Shown in pieces: positions 48,579 through 59,695 of a stretch of 64,000 nucleotides of DNA. The notes under the pieces were generated by a model. The model was given only the letters and a program-made list of their open reading frames with translations. It searched no databases and had not been told where the DNA came from. Numbering within the stretch: the first letter of the stretch is position 1; the number at the start of each line of letters is the position of its first letter. Position numbers and translations under genes: made by a program. Location: contig NC_081139.1 of the NCBI RefSeq assembly GCF_958295425.1, positions 25,092,888-25,156,887 on the forward strand, in the 5' to 3' direction. Origin of the DNA: Solea solea. Taxonomy: Eukaryota; Chordata; Actinopteri; Pleuronectiformes; Soleidae.

Positions 48579-49038
48579 GAGAGAACATGCACACTTCACA
48601 CAGACAGGCCCTCGCATATTAACCAGCGGCCTTGATGCTGAAGAGCAAAAATGCTCGTCATTCTACCAGCGTGTGGCCCGTGTGCAGAACACGTGCCAAA
48701 GGAAGCAGGCAGGTCTGCACAGCCTGTGATAGTAAATTAAACACCGTTTAATTTACTATCACAGGCTGGGGAATGAAGGTGGGATAGATGGAGAGAAAAA
48801 GGGAAAGAGAACGAGAAGAAGGAAATGGGAGGAAAAGAGCGTGAAAGCAAGGACAGAGTGACCTGCATGACTAACCAAAACAAGGGAGAAGACTTCCTTC
48901 CTTGAAAAGGAAGTGAAGGAGCCTTTATCTGCCCATTTAGGTCTTGGCAGGGTTTAATAGAAGATGTATTGATCTGGAACTCATCTGCCTCTCCTCGTTT
49001 TCCAGCAGACAAATGCACACCCGGGTGTACGTGTGTGA

Positions 49039-49074
<36 letters not shown>

Positions 49075-49862
49075 CATCAGATGAAACCAGGGCGGGGTTG
49101 TTAGTCTCGACAGCCAGAGGAGAGAAAGGAAAGCAGAGCGCTGCAATGACAGCAACCTTCTTTCCCTTATTCTCCAGCTGTGCACAGAAAGTGAGGGTGT
49201 GGATGTTTGGGAGGTTGGGAAGCTTTCCTGTGGAGGTGTGCTCCACCCCCCCATCCCCCCACCCCCCCGCGCCAGGAAGCGAGCAGGATTACAGGGCAGA
49301 AACTCTGAGCAGCCTGTGTGGACATACACACATCCTTACTGTGTGGCATCATCATCCAAGTGACATGTCATCTAATGACACACACACACAGCTCTCTGTG
49401 TGTGTGTGTGTGTGTGAGTGTCATCAAGGCCGTGTGTTGACATTTCAAACTCAAGGTCTGTGCAAGGAGGAAGGAGTGTTGCTGCTGCCACAGTGTGTGT
49501 GTGTGTGCGTGCGGGGGGGGGGGGGGCTTCAGCATAGAGAATACAACACTGGCACCATGCACCTACATGCATCCACTGATATTCATCTTTAACTGGGTGA
49601 CATGTGAACCCTGGATTCACAGAAAGAAACATGCATCCCATAATAAAACACAGCAAACACGAATGACCCCGTGGATGGACGACAAACACATACACACACA
49701 CAGAGAAGCACACACACACACATCCTGTGGTTGAAGCATCCGCAGATTCACACTACACACATTCATCTTTCATAGCATCACATTAAAATGCACCACTGCA
49801 CCGTGGGCATGTTTAGCCAAGTCTGAGCACACATGGACACTGTGTGTCCCGTGCACGCACAC

Positions 49863-49901
<39 letters not shown>

Positions 49902-49905
49902 CACG

Positions 49906-49943
<38 letters not shown>

Positions 49944-52900
49944 CACACACCAAAATGTTGAAGCCATGGTAGCAGCTGCCCCCAAAAGAAAAACCCTTAA
50001 GTCTCAGCCGTCTTGCTGGAGGTGGTGACAAGCGACCAAGCTAAGACCACCAACAGCTTCCCACTTCCTGGAGGCAGCTGTTGTCTCCCACTCTCTGGAG
50101 AAAACACTCCCCAGTCGCTCTCTCCTAATCTGAACCACAACCCCCTGGTTCAGATTAACCCTGCAAGACCCAGCCAGGTGTGTCAAGGCAGGCAAGATGC
50201 ATTTGTCACTCACCACTCCATTCCCAGAGCATGCAATCTGGTCCAGGTCCAGAATAGCTGACATGTTTTTCCCACGCAGGAGAGGAGGGTGTTATGCTAT
50301 GTGCAAGTGTGTGCTGGGCAGCTTTGAAGCTCTCCCAAAGGAGGAGGAGGAGGAGGAGGAGGAGGAGAAAGAGGAAGGAGGGAGGAATGTAGAGTGAGGA
50401 GGCTAGCACAGCAGTGGCAGGGAGGAGGAAAGGAAACAGAGTGACACAGCAGAAGGAGTGAGGAGGAGATTGGAAAATAGTCTGAATGAAAACAGGCGAG
50501 GAGGGCGGGTAAGACAAGAGAGAGAGAGAGGGACAGAGACGAGAGAGGGAGACGGAGACGAGAGAGAGAGAGAAACAGAGACGAGAGAGACACAGAAGGC
50601 GGAGGAGAGGCAGACTGCAGTTTGTGCTTGGTAGTCACAGCGCGTCCCTACATCCAGGCATCAGTGCGTCTTATTGGACTGTTGAGGGTCATGTGGGTAG
50701 AGAGAGAGAAAGAGAGAGGGAGGGAGGGAGAGAGGGAGGGGTTTAGAGGAGAATGGAGAGGAGGAGGGGAGTGGGAGAAAAGGTGGGAGGGGTAGGTGCA
50801 TGGCAGCGGGGTGATGGGGTGCAAAAGATGCAGAGGCAGCCCAAGAGAATGGGCAGAGTGCTAACGTCACAGAGGAAAGGAGAGGAGAGAGTTCATTCTG
50901 GGATGTATGCTGCAACATCGTGTTCAGTCTGATGTTGGGCTAAACAAATGGCTTCTCATCACAGCAACTTAACAAATGCGTCCAACTAGATTGACCTTGC
51001 TAAGACAGAGAAATCCAGCATGAGGCAAATGTGATGCGTCATGCGGCGAATGGCGGAAAGAAAAATCCATACGTGAGTGAGTTACTCGCCTGAGATGCAG
51101 CAGTCTGATATACAGCAGCATTAAAGTGCTGCAGAACAATCTGTGGATCATTCGTTCATTTGTTTTTCAAAATAAAACGAAAAATGAAAAAACTGATAAT
51201 GACTCGTTTTATTGTGCTCAAATGAAAAAACAAACAAACACATAACAAGGTGAATCTGAAACATCTGTCATAAAGTTACCACAATTCTACTCAAACGGTC
51301 CAAACCAAGCAGTCCTACTTTTTAGTTTTCAAAATAAAGATCTATGGAAAGCGAACACAACTGGTTTCACAGTTACCCTCTTACTTCCACTGAAGAGCAT
51401 ACAAATGTCAGACAGTTTTATTGTTATCCCGTGTGAAGCTCCTCCCCCTGTCACAGGTCACTTTCAGGTCACGTAAGCATTTTTCATTCGAGCATCGGGA
51501 AATGGAAAAAAATGAGTCATTATATTTCATTTTGAATGATAAACGGATTGAAGAATCTGAAGAATAATTCTGCTGCACTGCTTCCTCACACACATCTTCT
51601 TTTAAAAATAAACCTCATTATGTTTCAGATTTACCAGAAAACACAGCCTCCTTCCTTTCGTCTCCTCCCATCGAGATACTATTTTTATTGCACATTTACG
51701 AGCGGGTCAATGACTTCCAAACATCCCACTGAGCCATTAGAGCCATATCATATATTATTTATGGATCTCCGCTCTGTGTCATATGCGCAGCAGTGCAGGG
51801 CATCACACCTCTGCAGGAGAGGGAGGGGCTACAAAGGAGAAGGAGCCGCTTCATTGGCTCTTTAGTGTAGCAGCAGGTTTGGCTGTAAACGGCAGGTTTT
51901 TCCTGTAGGGAGCGACAGTGACAGTGACACTGACACTGGTACTGATGTCAGTGTGTGTACATAACTCCTGTAGAACCAGAGTAAACAAACAGGACGAAAC
52001 AGACAAAGATATTCACTCCATGTTTGTGTGTTTGTTCCTGCTGAAGCTATTTACACCAGTCTGTATTGTACAATGTATTATAGTGACTGTATTATAGTAA
52101 TGAAGGTTCTCTGCACAGTTCAACAACAGCATCTCTGACCTGAATAACACACGTGTCCACGTATGAAAAACGACACCATGATGAGAAGACAGTCCATTTA
52201 AAATCGTCTTGATTGGATTCAGATGCAACGTACATGTGATCATGAAGGACAGTTCACAGCATGGGAAACACTGCAGACTGAGAATAATCTGCCTTATGGC
52301 GCCCTCTGCTGGGCCAACAGACACAAGTTTTCACGTCCATAAAGTAAAGCAGTGTGGTGGCAAGAGTAGAATTATACACAATTCATCCATTATATGACAT
52401 CTTAAAAATGCATCTGTGGCACAAATACCACTTTTTCCTGAATGAGCACTTTTTAGAGGACTTAAATTTCACTCACTATAAGATAATATAATTAATATAA
52501 TAAAGCATTAGCTTGCTGCTGTTTAAGCATTTACAGCCTACCTCTGATTGTTCAGAGTGTCATCACAGGAAGAGACGTCGACACAAGAATCAAGCCGAAC
52601 AATGCCGAACTGTAGATCAGTTCAAAATATTTAACAATCCTAAACACGTGGGTTCATCTCCAACAATTACCAGGGAACTGTGTAAAATCTCAATATTTAA
52701 CAGAGGAGTCTGGTGAACTGCTGATCGAGACCAGCATCACAAACCCTGTCGCTGTATTTCAGTCCAGTGACTGTGTCAGACGGAGTCTGTGCTCCAGTCA
52801 TGGAGGAAGAACTGAACTAATATTTTTAAATGAACTGATTCTAGTGATTCAGTTAGACTGAAAACAACTGCTTTCAGTCACTAGTCACTCGTGTTTGTGT

Positions 52901-54385
52901 GTCGCGTGTAAAACAAAGACATGGCAGTGGAAAACCAACCTAAACTGTGCTGTGCCGTGCCATGCCGGGGCGAGGCAGGGCGAGGCGAGTCGAGAGGAGA
53001 CGAGCTGGGACCATAGTGGAAAAGGGCCGTTAGTGTATATGAAACAGCTTAGAAGATCGTCTTGTTTGTAATGGAAAGTCAAATATTTAGGTGAGCAAAA
53101 AAATAGGAACAGATAGACTTGAATTCGATTTCAATGAATAATCCTTCATATTCTGTGTTGGTGTATTTATCAGACGACTTGTTTCAGCTTCTCCTCCTCC
53201 TCTCGACAGTCTAGCAGAGCGCAGGTTACAGTCTGCTCAAACTTTGTTGTCATTGCCTTTCTTAAAATATTTCCAAACTGCTGACATTGCAGCACATCCG
53301 CTTATTGCCACACACCTGCTCAGCTCACTTGAAGATGTGTAGAGTGGGATCAGGTGCAGCAGTAATGGAGTAGTTTTTAAAATACAAATACCCCCCCGCC
53401 CTCCTCTCTCTGCAATGAAAACTCATTCTATTTTTATCTCTATTTTGAAGTATACACTTTAAAATAAAGGAGAAAGATGCACTCCTGTCCTCCCTCACCT
53501 CTCAGTGGTGTGACAGAACATCACAGGAGTACCACATGACCACATGACCACACCCTTAAGGTTCACCATCATCTGCACTGATGCCACCATCCTGCAGGTG
53601 CATGGGATGCTGACATGATCATGCAGTACCTGTATACGGCCTGCGGTGGGAGCTTTAGCCTGCAGAGAAGTCTCAAGTGTCACAGAGAGACGGTGCTGTT
53701 AACTGTAGTCAGGTCCAAATAAATGACATTTAAGCCAATATCACATGTTATAGTTCAGCCAATCTGTGTATAAAAACTATTTATCATTGCCATGAACAAC
53801 ATCCAGAGGAAGACAAATTCCTATTAGTAGTTTATATATTTAGCCATTATAAAGAGTAGATACTAACCAGCTCTCATTTTCTCACCATTTCTGTCGCTTA
53901 AACCAGAGAAAATACATACATGTCCATGTATATAACCCAAATAATACAGCAACATTTGAGTCTACCAATGAATGAGAATGACAAGGATTTCTGTTCAGTC
54001 CAAGACTGAGTGTGTGAGTGTGTGAGGTCAAAATGGCTGCCACTGAAATAAGGTCAAACACACTTGAAGTGAACCTCAAAGCCACTGAGAATCATTCTGA
54101 GAAGATTCAGTCAAAGTGAATCACAACAAGATCAGTTTAAAGAAACGTGACGCTGAGAGAATCACGAGCATCTGTGTGAGCAGCAGCAGCATCAGCAGCA
54201 GCAGCAGCAGCAGCATCAGCAGCAGCAGCAGCAGCAGTATCTCATTAACATGGAGGAGTGGATGCTGGGGAACATGCAGTATATGCCTGCTTCAGCTAAC
54301 ATGAGTCTTTTCCAGCCCTGACTGCAGTGGCTATATTTAGCTCTGGTGGGATGCTGGGAGCAGACATGACTGCAGAAGAGAGAGA

Positions 54386-54464
<79 letters not shown>

Positions 54465-57400
54465 GGGGGGGTGAGAGAGAGGGAGAGGGAGAGGGAGAGA
54501 GAGAGAGAGAGAGCTCTGCTATTCTTCACTCTTGCATTACATCACACTTTAAACATCACCTGGATCCAGATGTGGATATGTGTGTTTATTCTTCGTTAGC
54601 TTTATCTTTACAGTCTTTGTGTCTGTGACACTGTGGGACTAACAAAGGACTGTCCCGTCCTACATCCACCACACAAACACAGACTGGAAAGGTCCATTTC
54701 AACACCTATCAATAAGTCATTGAGTTCTAAAAACCATGAAGGCAGTTCTGGACCGTCGTTCAAGTCCTCACCCAGCTGCACACTGTCCACTTCTACTTAG
54801 CTCCTCAAGATTACCTTTGCAGCATTTTCATCTCATGAGGCAGATGACATGAAATAAAGAGTCACAGAATCACAGTGTAAACAGGTGGTTATATGAGTCT
54901 TTACTAGACTCTAAGCTGGCACCCCGTCAACTATCAAATTCTTATGTTTATTGATTTTGGCCCAAGCACTCTCGATATACTGGCATATGGGATATCTGCA
55001 AAAAGTCACAAATGGTGCATCCTTAATAACAATTGTGACTTTATTCAAATTTAAATTCTACTTACAAAGCTCATCATTATTTCCATCACCAGCTTCTTTC
55101 TTTTCTACAAATATTAAATCACTGTTGTTGGAGCAGTTACGGTTATTAGGACCTGGGCCCTGTGTGTGTGTGTGTGTGTGAGAATAGTACTTCATAACTG
55201 GTCCAGTAGATCGCGACAGGCAGCATGGCTGAAGTGTACATAGTCCAGTCTCTAATACTGGTACGGACAATCTGGCTTTCTCCAAATATTGGTGAGCGAG
55301 CGGATTTTACGAACACATCCCAGCCGAGCAGAAACATCGCTGCGTGACACAGAGGAGAGACAGAGATGTGCTGTTCATCTGTCTCGTAACTAAACCTACA
55401 CCTGTGGTAACGTTGCCAGACTCTGACATTAACAATCTGAGCCATTTATTGGCGAAAACAAACACTTTTTTATGGCGATAACTCAGAATGGCGCTGTTGC
55501 CCCATAAGATTACACTGCAGCCACTGCCATGTGTCGCAGCTGCCGCCCGAGGCCATCTAGTGGACCAATTATGAAACTTTTTTAAGAACTATTCACATAT
55601 ACGAAAAATACCCAAAGTCCCCTTTAACATCCTGGACATGACTGTAAAAAGACAGGTGTCAGATCCCTCAGTAGTAACGTTGGATGATACAATCTAAACG
55701 CTTCAAAATCACAATAAAAAAAAGTTTCAATTCAGTCCTTATTGATAATTATTGTAATAAATATCAGAAACTAGTTATCTGTGGTTTTTAACATCTTTAC
55801 AGTCAGGAAAACAGCAAGTGGGCAGTGCAGGGAATTGGGGTTTCTATCCCTGACCACTGTACCCAATCCCTATTGCTCATAGTTAATTGGACACTCTAAC
55901 CTGACCTGTGTACTCCTGTGATGGTCCCTAGAGAGGGATATTTTCTAAACTGCAAAACATTTCACAAACCTAAGGTACAGCATTCATGCACTGTGTCTCA
56001 ACAGTAACAGTGTCTCTCTCCAGCTTCCACATTTTGCTGCACTGGCAATTTATCAGAAACAACAAAAACTTCTGGACTGATGAGAAAAAACAACAACTGC
56101 CTGGAAGTGCCTGGATTCAAACGTCTCAACGCTCCAGTTGGAAGATGATCCACTCTACCACTGAGCACAGCCGACCCCGCACTGTCACTGAGAACAAATA
56201 ACAAACCTACATAACACTCATATGCTGCAGTGGTGGAAGACTAAGAAAAAAAAAACACAGGATAAGTAAACAAACAAAAGGGTGGGGGTTGAAAATGGGG
56301 CCATGTCCCAGTGCCATCACATCACTACCCTCTAAAAATGGTACAGCGATGCTTTTTAATGAGCAGAAACACCTCTCACCTGGCAGTCGAAGTCTTGGAA
56401 ATTGCGAGCATTCTGCAAGATAAGAAAAGGAGGAAAGTTACAACAGAGAACAATAATTTAAAGAAGCCACATGAACGTCTGCCAAACAGGTTCTCTTTCC
56501 CATTTGTGGGTTTGTTAATCAATGTCTGAGCAGGATTACACAATCAACTTAGACTAGAAATATGGTCAATATTCTGCTGCTATTCATATAAAACACAAAA
56601 TGATTTAGTGATTATAGCTCAGCACTTGGACCCGGATCTGGACTACAGTCAGTCAGTCAGTCAACACAGTGACGTAGAGTATGGTCTACAGGAGATGATA
56701 CTTGTGAATGGCTGTGCTGTGTATGCAAATGTTTATGTATAAACATGTATGCTCCAAGCACCAAACGATGCTCTCCCTGACTGTGTCTTTGTAATGTCTC
56801 ATATCAATAATCAGCTTCTGTTACACAGTTGTGAGCTGGTAAGTGCTGCAGAGACACAGTGAAGACACAGTGAAGACACAGTGAAGACACAGTGAAGACA
56901 CGGTGAAGACACAGTGAAGACACGGTGAAGACACAGTGAAGACACAGTGAAGACACAGTGAAGACACAGTGAAGACACAGTGAAGACACGGTGAAGACAC
57001 AGTGAAGACACGGTGAAGACACAGTGAAGACACAGTGAAGACACAGTGAAGACACAGTGAAGACGTTTCAAATAATACATCCACCACCACATGTCGGCCT
57101 TTCTGTAAAACTGGCCCTGGTTTCATACGGAGACAGGATGAGACGACTATTGCATTTCCCTCATCACATAGATTTGATTTGTTGTCATGCCGACTGTTCA
57201 GCGTGTCTGGGATGTAATGACACCCTCCCTCTCATCTCCTCATGTGTACTGTATGTCACATAGTGTACATCCCTCACCTGAGCTGAGGTCAGTGATCTTC
57301 ATCCATCTCTGTCATGACATTAATTACTAATTTCAGAACTACTGCTGTCTTTTTTTTATGTGCTGACCACTAGGGGGAGTGAGAGGTCAGTGCCAGTCTC

Positions 57401-58388
57401 CTTCACGCAGCTGTTTTATGATGTACTGTATATTCATGTATATTCAGTCATTTGTCACCTAACACAAGATATCTCTGAAATCAAGACATGGTTTTCTCTC
57501 AGCTTCTCTTCTATCTTGCCTCATACGGAGACTAAAACCTCTCGTTTTTACTGACTAACCATCTCATCCTCCCCCTTCTTTTCCCTTTTTTCCCCCTTCA
57601 ACAGCTGAGAAGATGCATGAATCATTCACTTTGATGAATGGAATTGCAAAAATATGCATATGCCTGCGAGAACCATATGGGGTGTTCATTTGCTTTTAGA
57701 GCACACTGTGTGTGTGTATTCATTACTTCTTTAGAACCGTTTCAGGCATAATTAATGAGGCAGAATCTCATTTCTGAGAAACGGGTTAAGTTAAGGCTGA
57801 GATTTAAACGTTTAAAACGTTGAAAAGTTTAGGGATAACACTTTGTTTAGGCTGTCCAAATGAATGGAAGGCAATGCAATGTCCTCAAACCTGTGTGTGT
57901 ATGTGTGTGATTAAAGGAATACTTCAGCAATTTGGATTGTTCTGTGTATTACTAGAATAGAGGTAGTATTTTTGAAAAATTGTGCTTCCCAACCTCAGTT
58001 TCCCCTGAGTCGAGAAATATCTTCATGCTTTTCTTTGTTACGTGGCCACCAGTGACACTTGGTCCTGTTAGCGTAACTGTTAGCAAAGATGGCGAACACT
58101 GTTTACATTCTGGGAATGAGGTCCCGTCCCCCGACGAGTGGGTCTAAAAAGTGCGGAATCAGCATTGCAGTTTCAAGCCTCGGACCAAGTGTCACCGACT
58201 CAGGGGAAACTGAGGTTGGGAAGCACAATTTTTTTTTAAAATACTAGCCCTATTCTAGTAATACAAAGCTAAATGCTAATCTGTGAAGTATGCCTTTAAG
58301 CAGTTTCATGCCTGTTGTATGATCAGCTCACCTTATTGGTCAGCAAGGGCTTGATCTCAGTCAGCTGTACATCCTGCAGCTCATCCAT
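34822..58388 (-). CDS. ndrg3: N-myc downstream-regulated gene 3 protein (NDRG family)
   Basis: Coding exons, 5' to 3': 58388-58332, 56412-56380, 45907-45802, 45692-45572, 44825-44763, 44678-44618, 43574-43488, 41397-41341, 40871-40768, 40586-40521, 39869-39818, 39729-39682, 39589-39554, 39462-39411, 34994-34822; 1,116 nt, 371 aa (human about 375). The start [16 protein letters not shown] and the segment [17 protein letters not shown] identify NDRG3 rather than NDRG1, whose start differs. The alpha/beta-hydrolase-like core runs from about residue 40 to 310 ([59 protein letters not shown]); the family lacks hydrolase activity. The tail ([12 protein letters not shown] to TMEVSC) has RxRxxS/T-type sites as in NDRG1, which is an SGK1 target. 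In mammals NDRG3 is a cytoplasmic oxygen- and lactate-responsive signalling protein. Two exons are only 33 and 36 nt long. Confidence 0.96.
36069..36257 (-). mobile_element. LINE 3'-end fragment, copy 3 (antisense)
   Basis: The minus strand encodes [20 protein letters not shown] and then a [12 protein letters not shown] end, the C-terminal reverse-transcriptase piece shared with 31165-31447. Confidence 0.65.
36947..37200. mobile_element. MITE-like fragment starting TTAAAGGGATAGTTCAG
   Basis: The TTAA plus AGGGATAGTTCAG start is shared with 46238 (TCAAAGGGATAGTTCAGG) and resembles the complete element at 57911-58299. No matching right end was found, so the right limit is approximate. Confidence 0.45.
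37349..38720. mobile_element. Possible non-autonomous DNA transposon bounded by perfect 18-bp inverted repeats
   Basis: Bases 37349-37366 (TCATCCACACGGAAACAG) are the exact reverse complement of 38703-38720. Between them lie about 1.3 kb without a transposase-like ORF. It could be one element or two fragments of a family with these ends. Confidence 0.45.
39517..39549 (+). repeat. (AAC)n microsatellite
   Basis: Eleven AAC units in the short ndrg3 intron 39463-39553, four bases from the donor of the 39554-39589 exon (in transcript sense, GTT repeats right after the splice site). Confidence 0.95.
41591..41629. repeat. Perfect 19-bp inverted repeat with one-base spacer
   Basis: 41591-41609 and 41611-41629 are exact reverse complements, centred on 41610. 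It lies in ndrg3 intron 41398-43487 outside any repeat I recognise. Confidence 0.95.
42140..42720 (-). mobile_element. Non-LTR retrotransposon fragment (L2/Rex1-like reverse transcriptase)
   Basis: The minus strand encodes [20 protein letters not shown] and [10 protein letters not shown] (RT palm with the ADD box), and after a gap and frame breaks the C-terminal pieces [29 protein letters not shown] and [12 protein letters not shown]. It is in the same orientation as ndrg3 within its intron. About 250 bp between the two conserved parts are missing, so the copy is dead. Confidence 0.8.
45002..45100. repeat. TA/CATA low-complexity tract
   Basis: Alternating TATATA, CATATA and GTATAC units, self-complementary over much of its length, in ndrg3 intron 44826-45571. 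Confidence 0.85.
46018..46110 (+). mobile_element. SINE-like repeat fragment, second copy
   Basis: Shares GAGAACACTGGATGTG and the preceding CTTGGG.CCA.CACTA.G with 34182-34345. Confidence 0.6.
46237..46690. mobile_element. MITE-like element with internal inverted repeat
   Basis: It begins with AAAGGGATAGTTCAGG as at 36951. Internally 46376-46399 and 46590-46613 are inverted copies matching at 23 of 24 positions. The right end is not determined. Confidence 0.5.
47738..47811 (+). repeat. 30-bp tandem repeat, about 2.5 units
   Basis: Two identical 30-bp units (47738-47767, 47768-47797) starting GATATTGTATCAGTAGATAC, plus a partial third. Confidence 0.95.
48539..48576 (+). repeat. (CA)n microsatellite
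   Basis: About 19 CA units. Confidence 0.97.
48720..48768. repeat. Perfect 23-bp inverted repeat with three-base loop
   Basis: 48720-48742 and 48746-48768 are exact reverse complements around ACC. It lies in ndrg3 intron 2 and is not part of a recognised transposon. Confidence 0.96.
49858..49952 (+). repeat. (CA)n microsatellite with CGCA interruptions
   Basis: About 95 bp of CA repeats with several regularly spaced G substitutions. Confidence 0.95.
52684..52930. repeat. Dispersed repeat, copy 1
   Basis: Matches 59447-59695 in the same orientation over about 250 bp with moderate divergence. Shared stretches include CAGAGGAGTCTGGTG, GTATTTCAGT.CAGTGACTGTG and GTTTGTGT...CGTGTAAAACAAAG. The family is unnamed. 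Confidence 0.75.
54178..54239 (+). repeat. (CAG)n trinucleotide repeat with CAT interruptions
   Basis: About 20 CAG/CAT units. Intronic in ndrg3 and on the strand opposite to it, so not a polyglutamine tract. Confidence 0.95.
54379..54516 (+). repeat. Long (GA)n tract
   Basis: About 138 bp of GA repeats interrupted by a short G run near 54463. On the ndrg3 transcript this is a CU tract. Confidence 0.96.
56853..57061 (+). repeat. 11-bp minisatellite, 19 units
   Basis: The unit is GACACAGTGAA; units 5, 7, 13 and 15 carry GACACGGTGAA. Because 11 is not a multiple of three, all three minus-strand frames read the same 11-residue cycle ([11 protein letters not shown]), which explains three overlapping ORFs there. 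Intronic in ndrg3. Confidence 0.97.
57911..58299. mobile_element. MITE flanked by TTAA, about 380 bp
   Basis: TTAA at 57911-57914 and 58296-58299 bound terminal inverted repeats (AAAGGAATACTTCAG / CTGTGAAGTATGCCTTT). Longer subterminal arms are also inverted (CTAGAATAG, and GTGCTTCCCAACCTCAGTTT with its complement near 58205-58232). A TTAA target duplication indicates the piggyBac or Kolobok superfamily. It has no coding capacity and sits in the first coding intron of ndrg3. Confidence 0.85.
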
Positions 58389-58415
58389 GTTCCTCTCCGA
58401 TCACTGTAAACTCCT
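58389..58415 (-). other. ndrg3: 5'UTR part of the first ndrg3 coding exon
   Basis: Upstream of the ATG (context GGAACATGG) a good acceptor, ctctctggacag, ends at 58416, so the coding exon is 58415-58332 and at least one non-coding exon lies further right. That exon was not located. Confidence 0.6.
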
Positions 58416-58504
58416 CTGTCCAGAGAGAAAAGAGAAAAAAACATCACAATTCATTAGATGGCGAGAGCAAGACAACCACCGAAACTTGCAAAACAAGGAC
58501 CACA

Positions 58505-58505
<1 letters not shown>

Positions 58506-58547
<42 letters not shown>
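58506..58547 (+). repeat. (AAT)n microsatellite
   Basis: About 14 AAT units, followed 28 bp later by an (AT)n tract at 58575-58627. Confidence 0.97.
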
Positions 58548-58550
<3 letters not shown>

Positions 58551-58572
58551 CCTTCAGCATAAATCAACATAT

Positions 58573-58633
<61 letters not shown>

Positions 58634-59446
58634 CATACACATGCATTGATGGAAGAATGAAAAAAAGAAAATGTAATTAAATGAACTCATAAATAGAACT
58701 GCAGTAGAAATAATTATGCATGAATATTGAACAAATATATACAGTATATGGTTTATGTATGGTTACTCAATATATATGACTTTATGTTAAACAAGATAAA
58801 AGTAAAAGTGATATTTAATGGTTGTTGTCACTAATAAACACCCTCACTGGCACAGTGTGTGCAGTGTGTGGGAAAGGTCACACAGGTCACACTGGTGATT
58901 TGAAAATATGCACACAGACGTATGAAAATGGATTTGGTCGGGTTTAACATGAAGCTCTAAAGCCCACATCATTTGTTTTACCCTTGAAGCTCTGTGTTTT
59001 TTCCAGGCAGACAATTACTGAACAACAAGAAGGCTGGCACAAAAAAAGTGCCCCGCTCCAGTTGTCCCTGAAATGACACCTACTCAGCCTTGCCTGTTTG
59101 CACAAGGTGAGGACTGGAAGTGGTGTTGGATTACTTGGCTGTACCTGAGAGAGAGGCTCATGTTGCACAAAGAAGCACAGACAGCCTCGGCCTCCTCTTG
59201 GTCAGTGATTCACTGCAACCAGAAAGCAGAAATTGTGGGCAAATGTAAGTGGGAGAGGAGGAGCCTGTTGGAGAAGCTTCACGAGTCACAGCCAACACCC
59301 ATGGAATGACCTTGAGCTGAGATAACCTTGGGGACTGGTTATTCTTAAGTGTCTCAGCCTAACATGAAAAAGGATGGCTGGATTACACGTTTTTGTCCAA
59401 TACAAGACCAATATCACCACTTCAATTACAAAATGGAAATGTCTCA

Positions 59447-59695
59447 AATCTCAATATTGAACAGAGGAGTCTGGTGTATTTAGCGACTGCACTGCCGAAA
59501 GCCAGTGACCGCGAACCGCATCACAACCCCTTCCAATGTATTTCAGTACAGTGACTGTGTGCTCCGGTCATGCAGGAAGTACTAAACTCCTCTTTTTAAT
59601 TCACTGGTCCTAATGATTCGGTTACACCGAAGAGACCTGCTTTACTCACTAGTTTGTGTGTTTGTGTTGCGTAGAAAACAAAGTCACAGCAGTTC
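59447..59695. repeat. Dispersed repeat, copy 2
   Basis: The relative of 52684-52930, same orientation. It has an extra segment of about 25 bp near 59478-59510. Confidence 0.75.

Larger units (their letters stand above)
45908..56379 (-). other. Second coding intron of ndrg3 (10.5 kb)
   Basis: Rich in simple sequence: CA/TG repeats at 48539-48576, 49040-49072 and 49858-49952, GA tracts at 50515-50750 and 54379-54516, a G run at 47874-47890, a CAG repeat at 54178-54239 and a 30-bp tandem repeat at 47738-47811. MITE and SINE-like fragments also occur. No additional gene or exon was recognised. Confidence 0.6.

Noticed and set aside
54178..54239. Polyglutamine-coding CAG repeat
   Set aside because: Intronic and on the strand opposite to ndrg3; the surrounding short ORF has no other support.
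56804..57126. Three overlapping minus-strand ORFs with Cys-Leu-His-Cys-Val repeats
   Set aside because: An 11-bp minisatellite is open in every minus frame; there is no homology and it is inside an ndrg3 intron.
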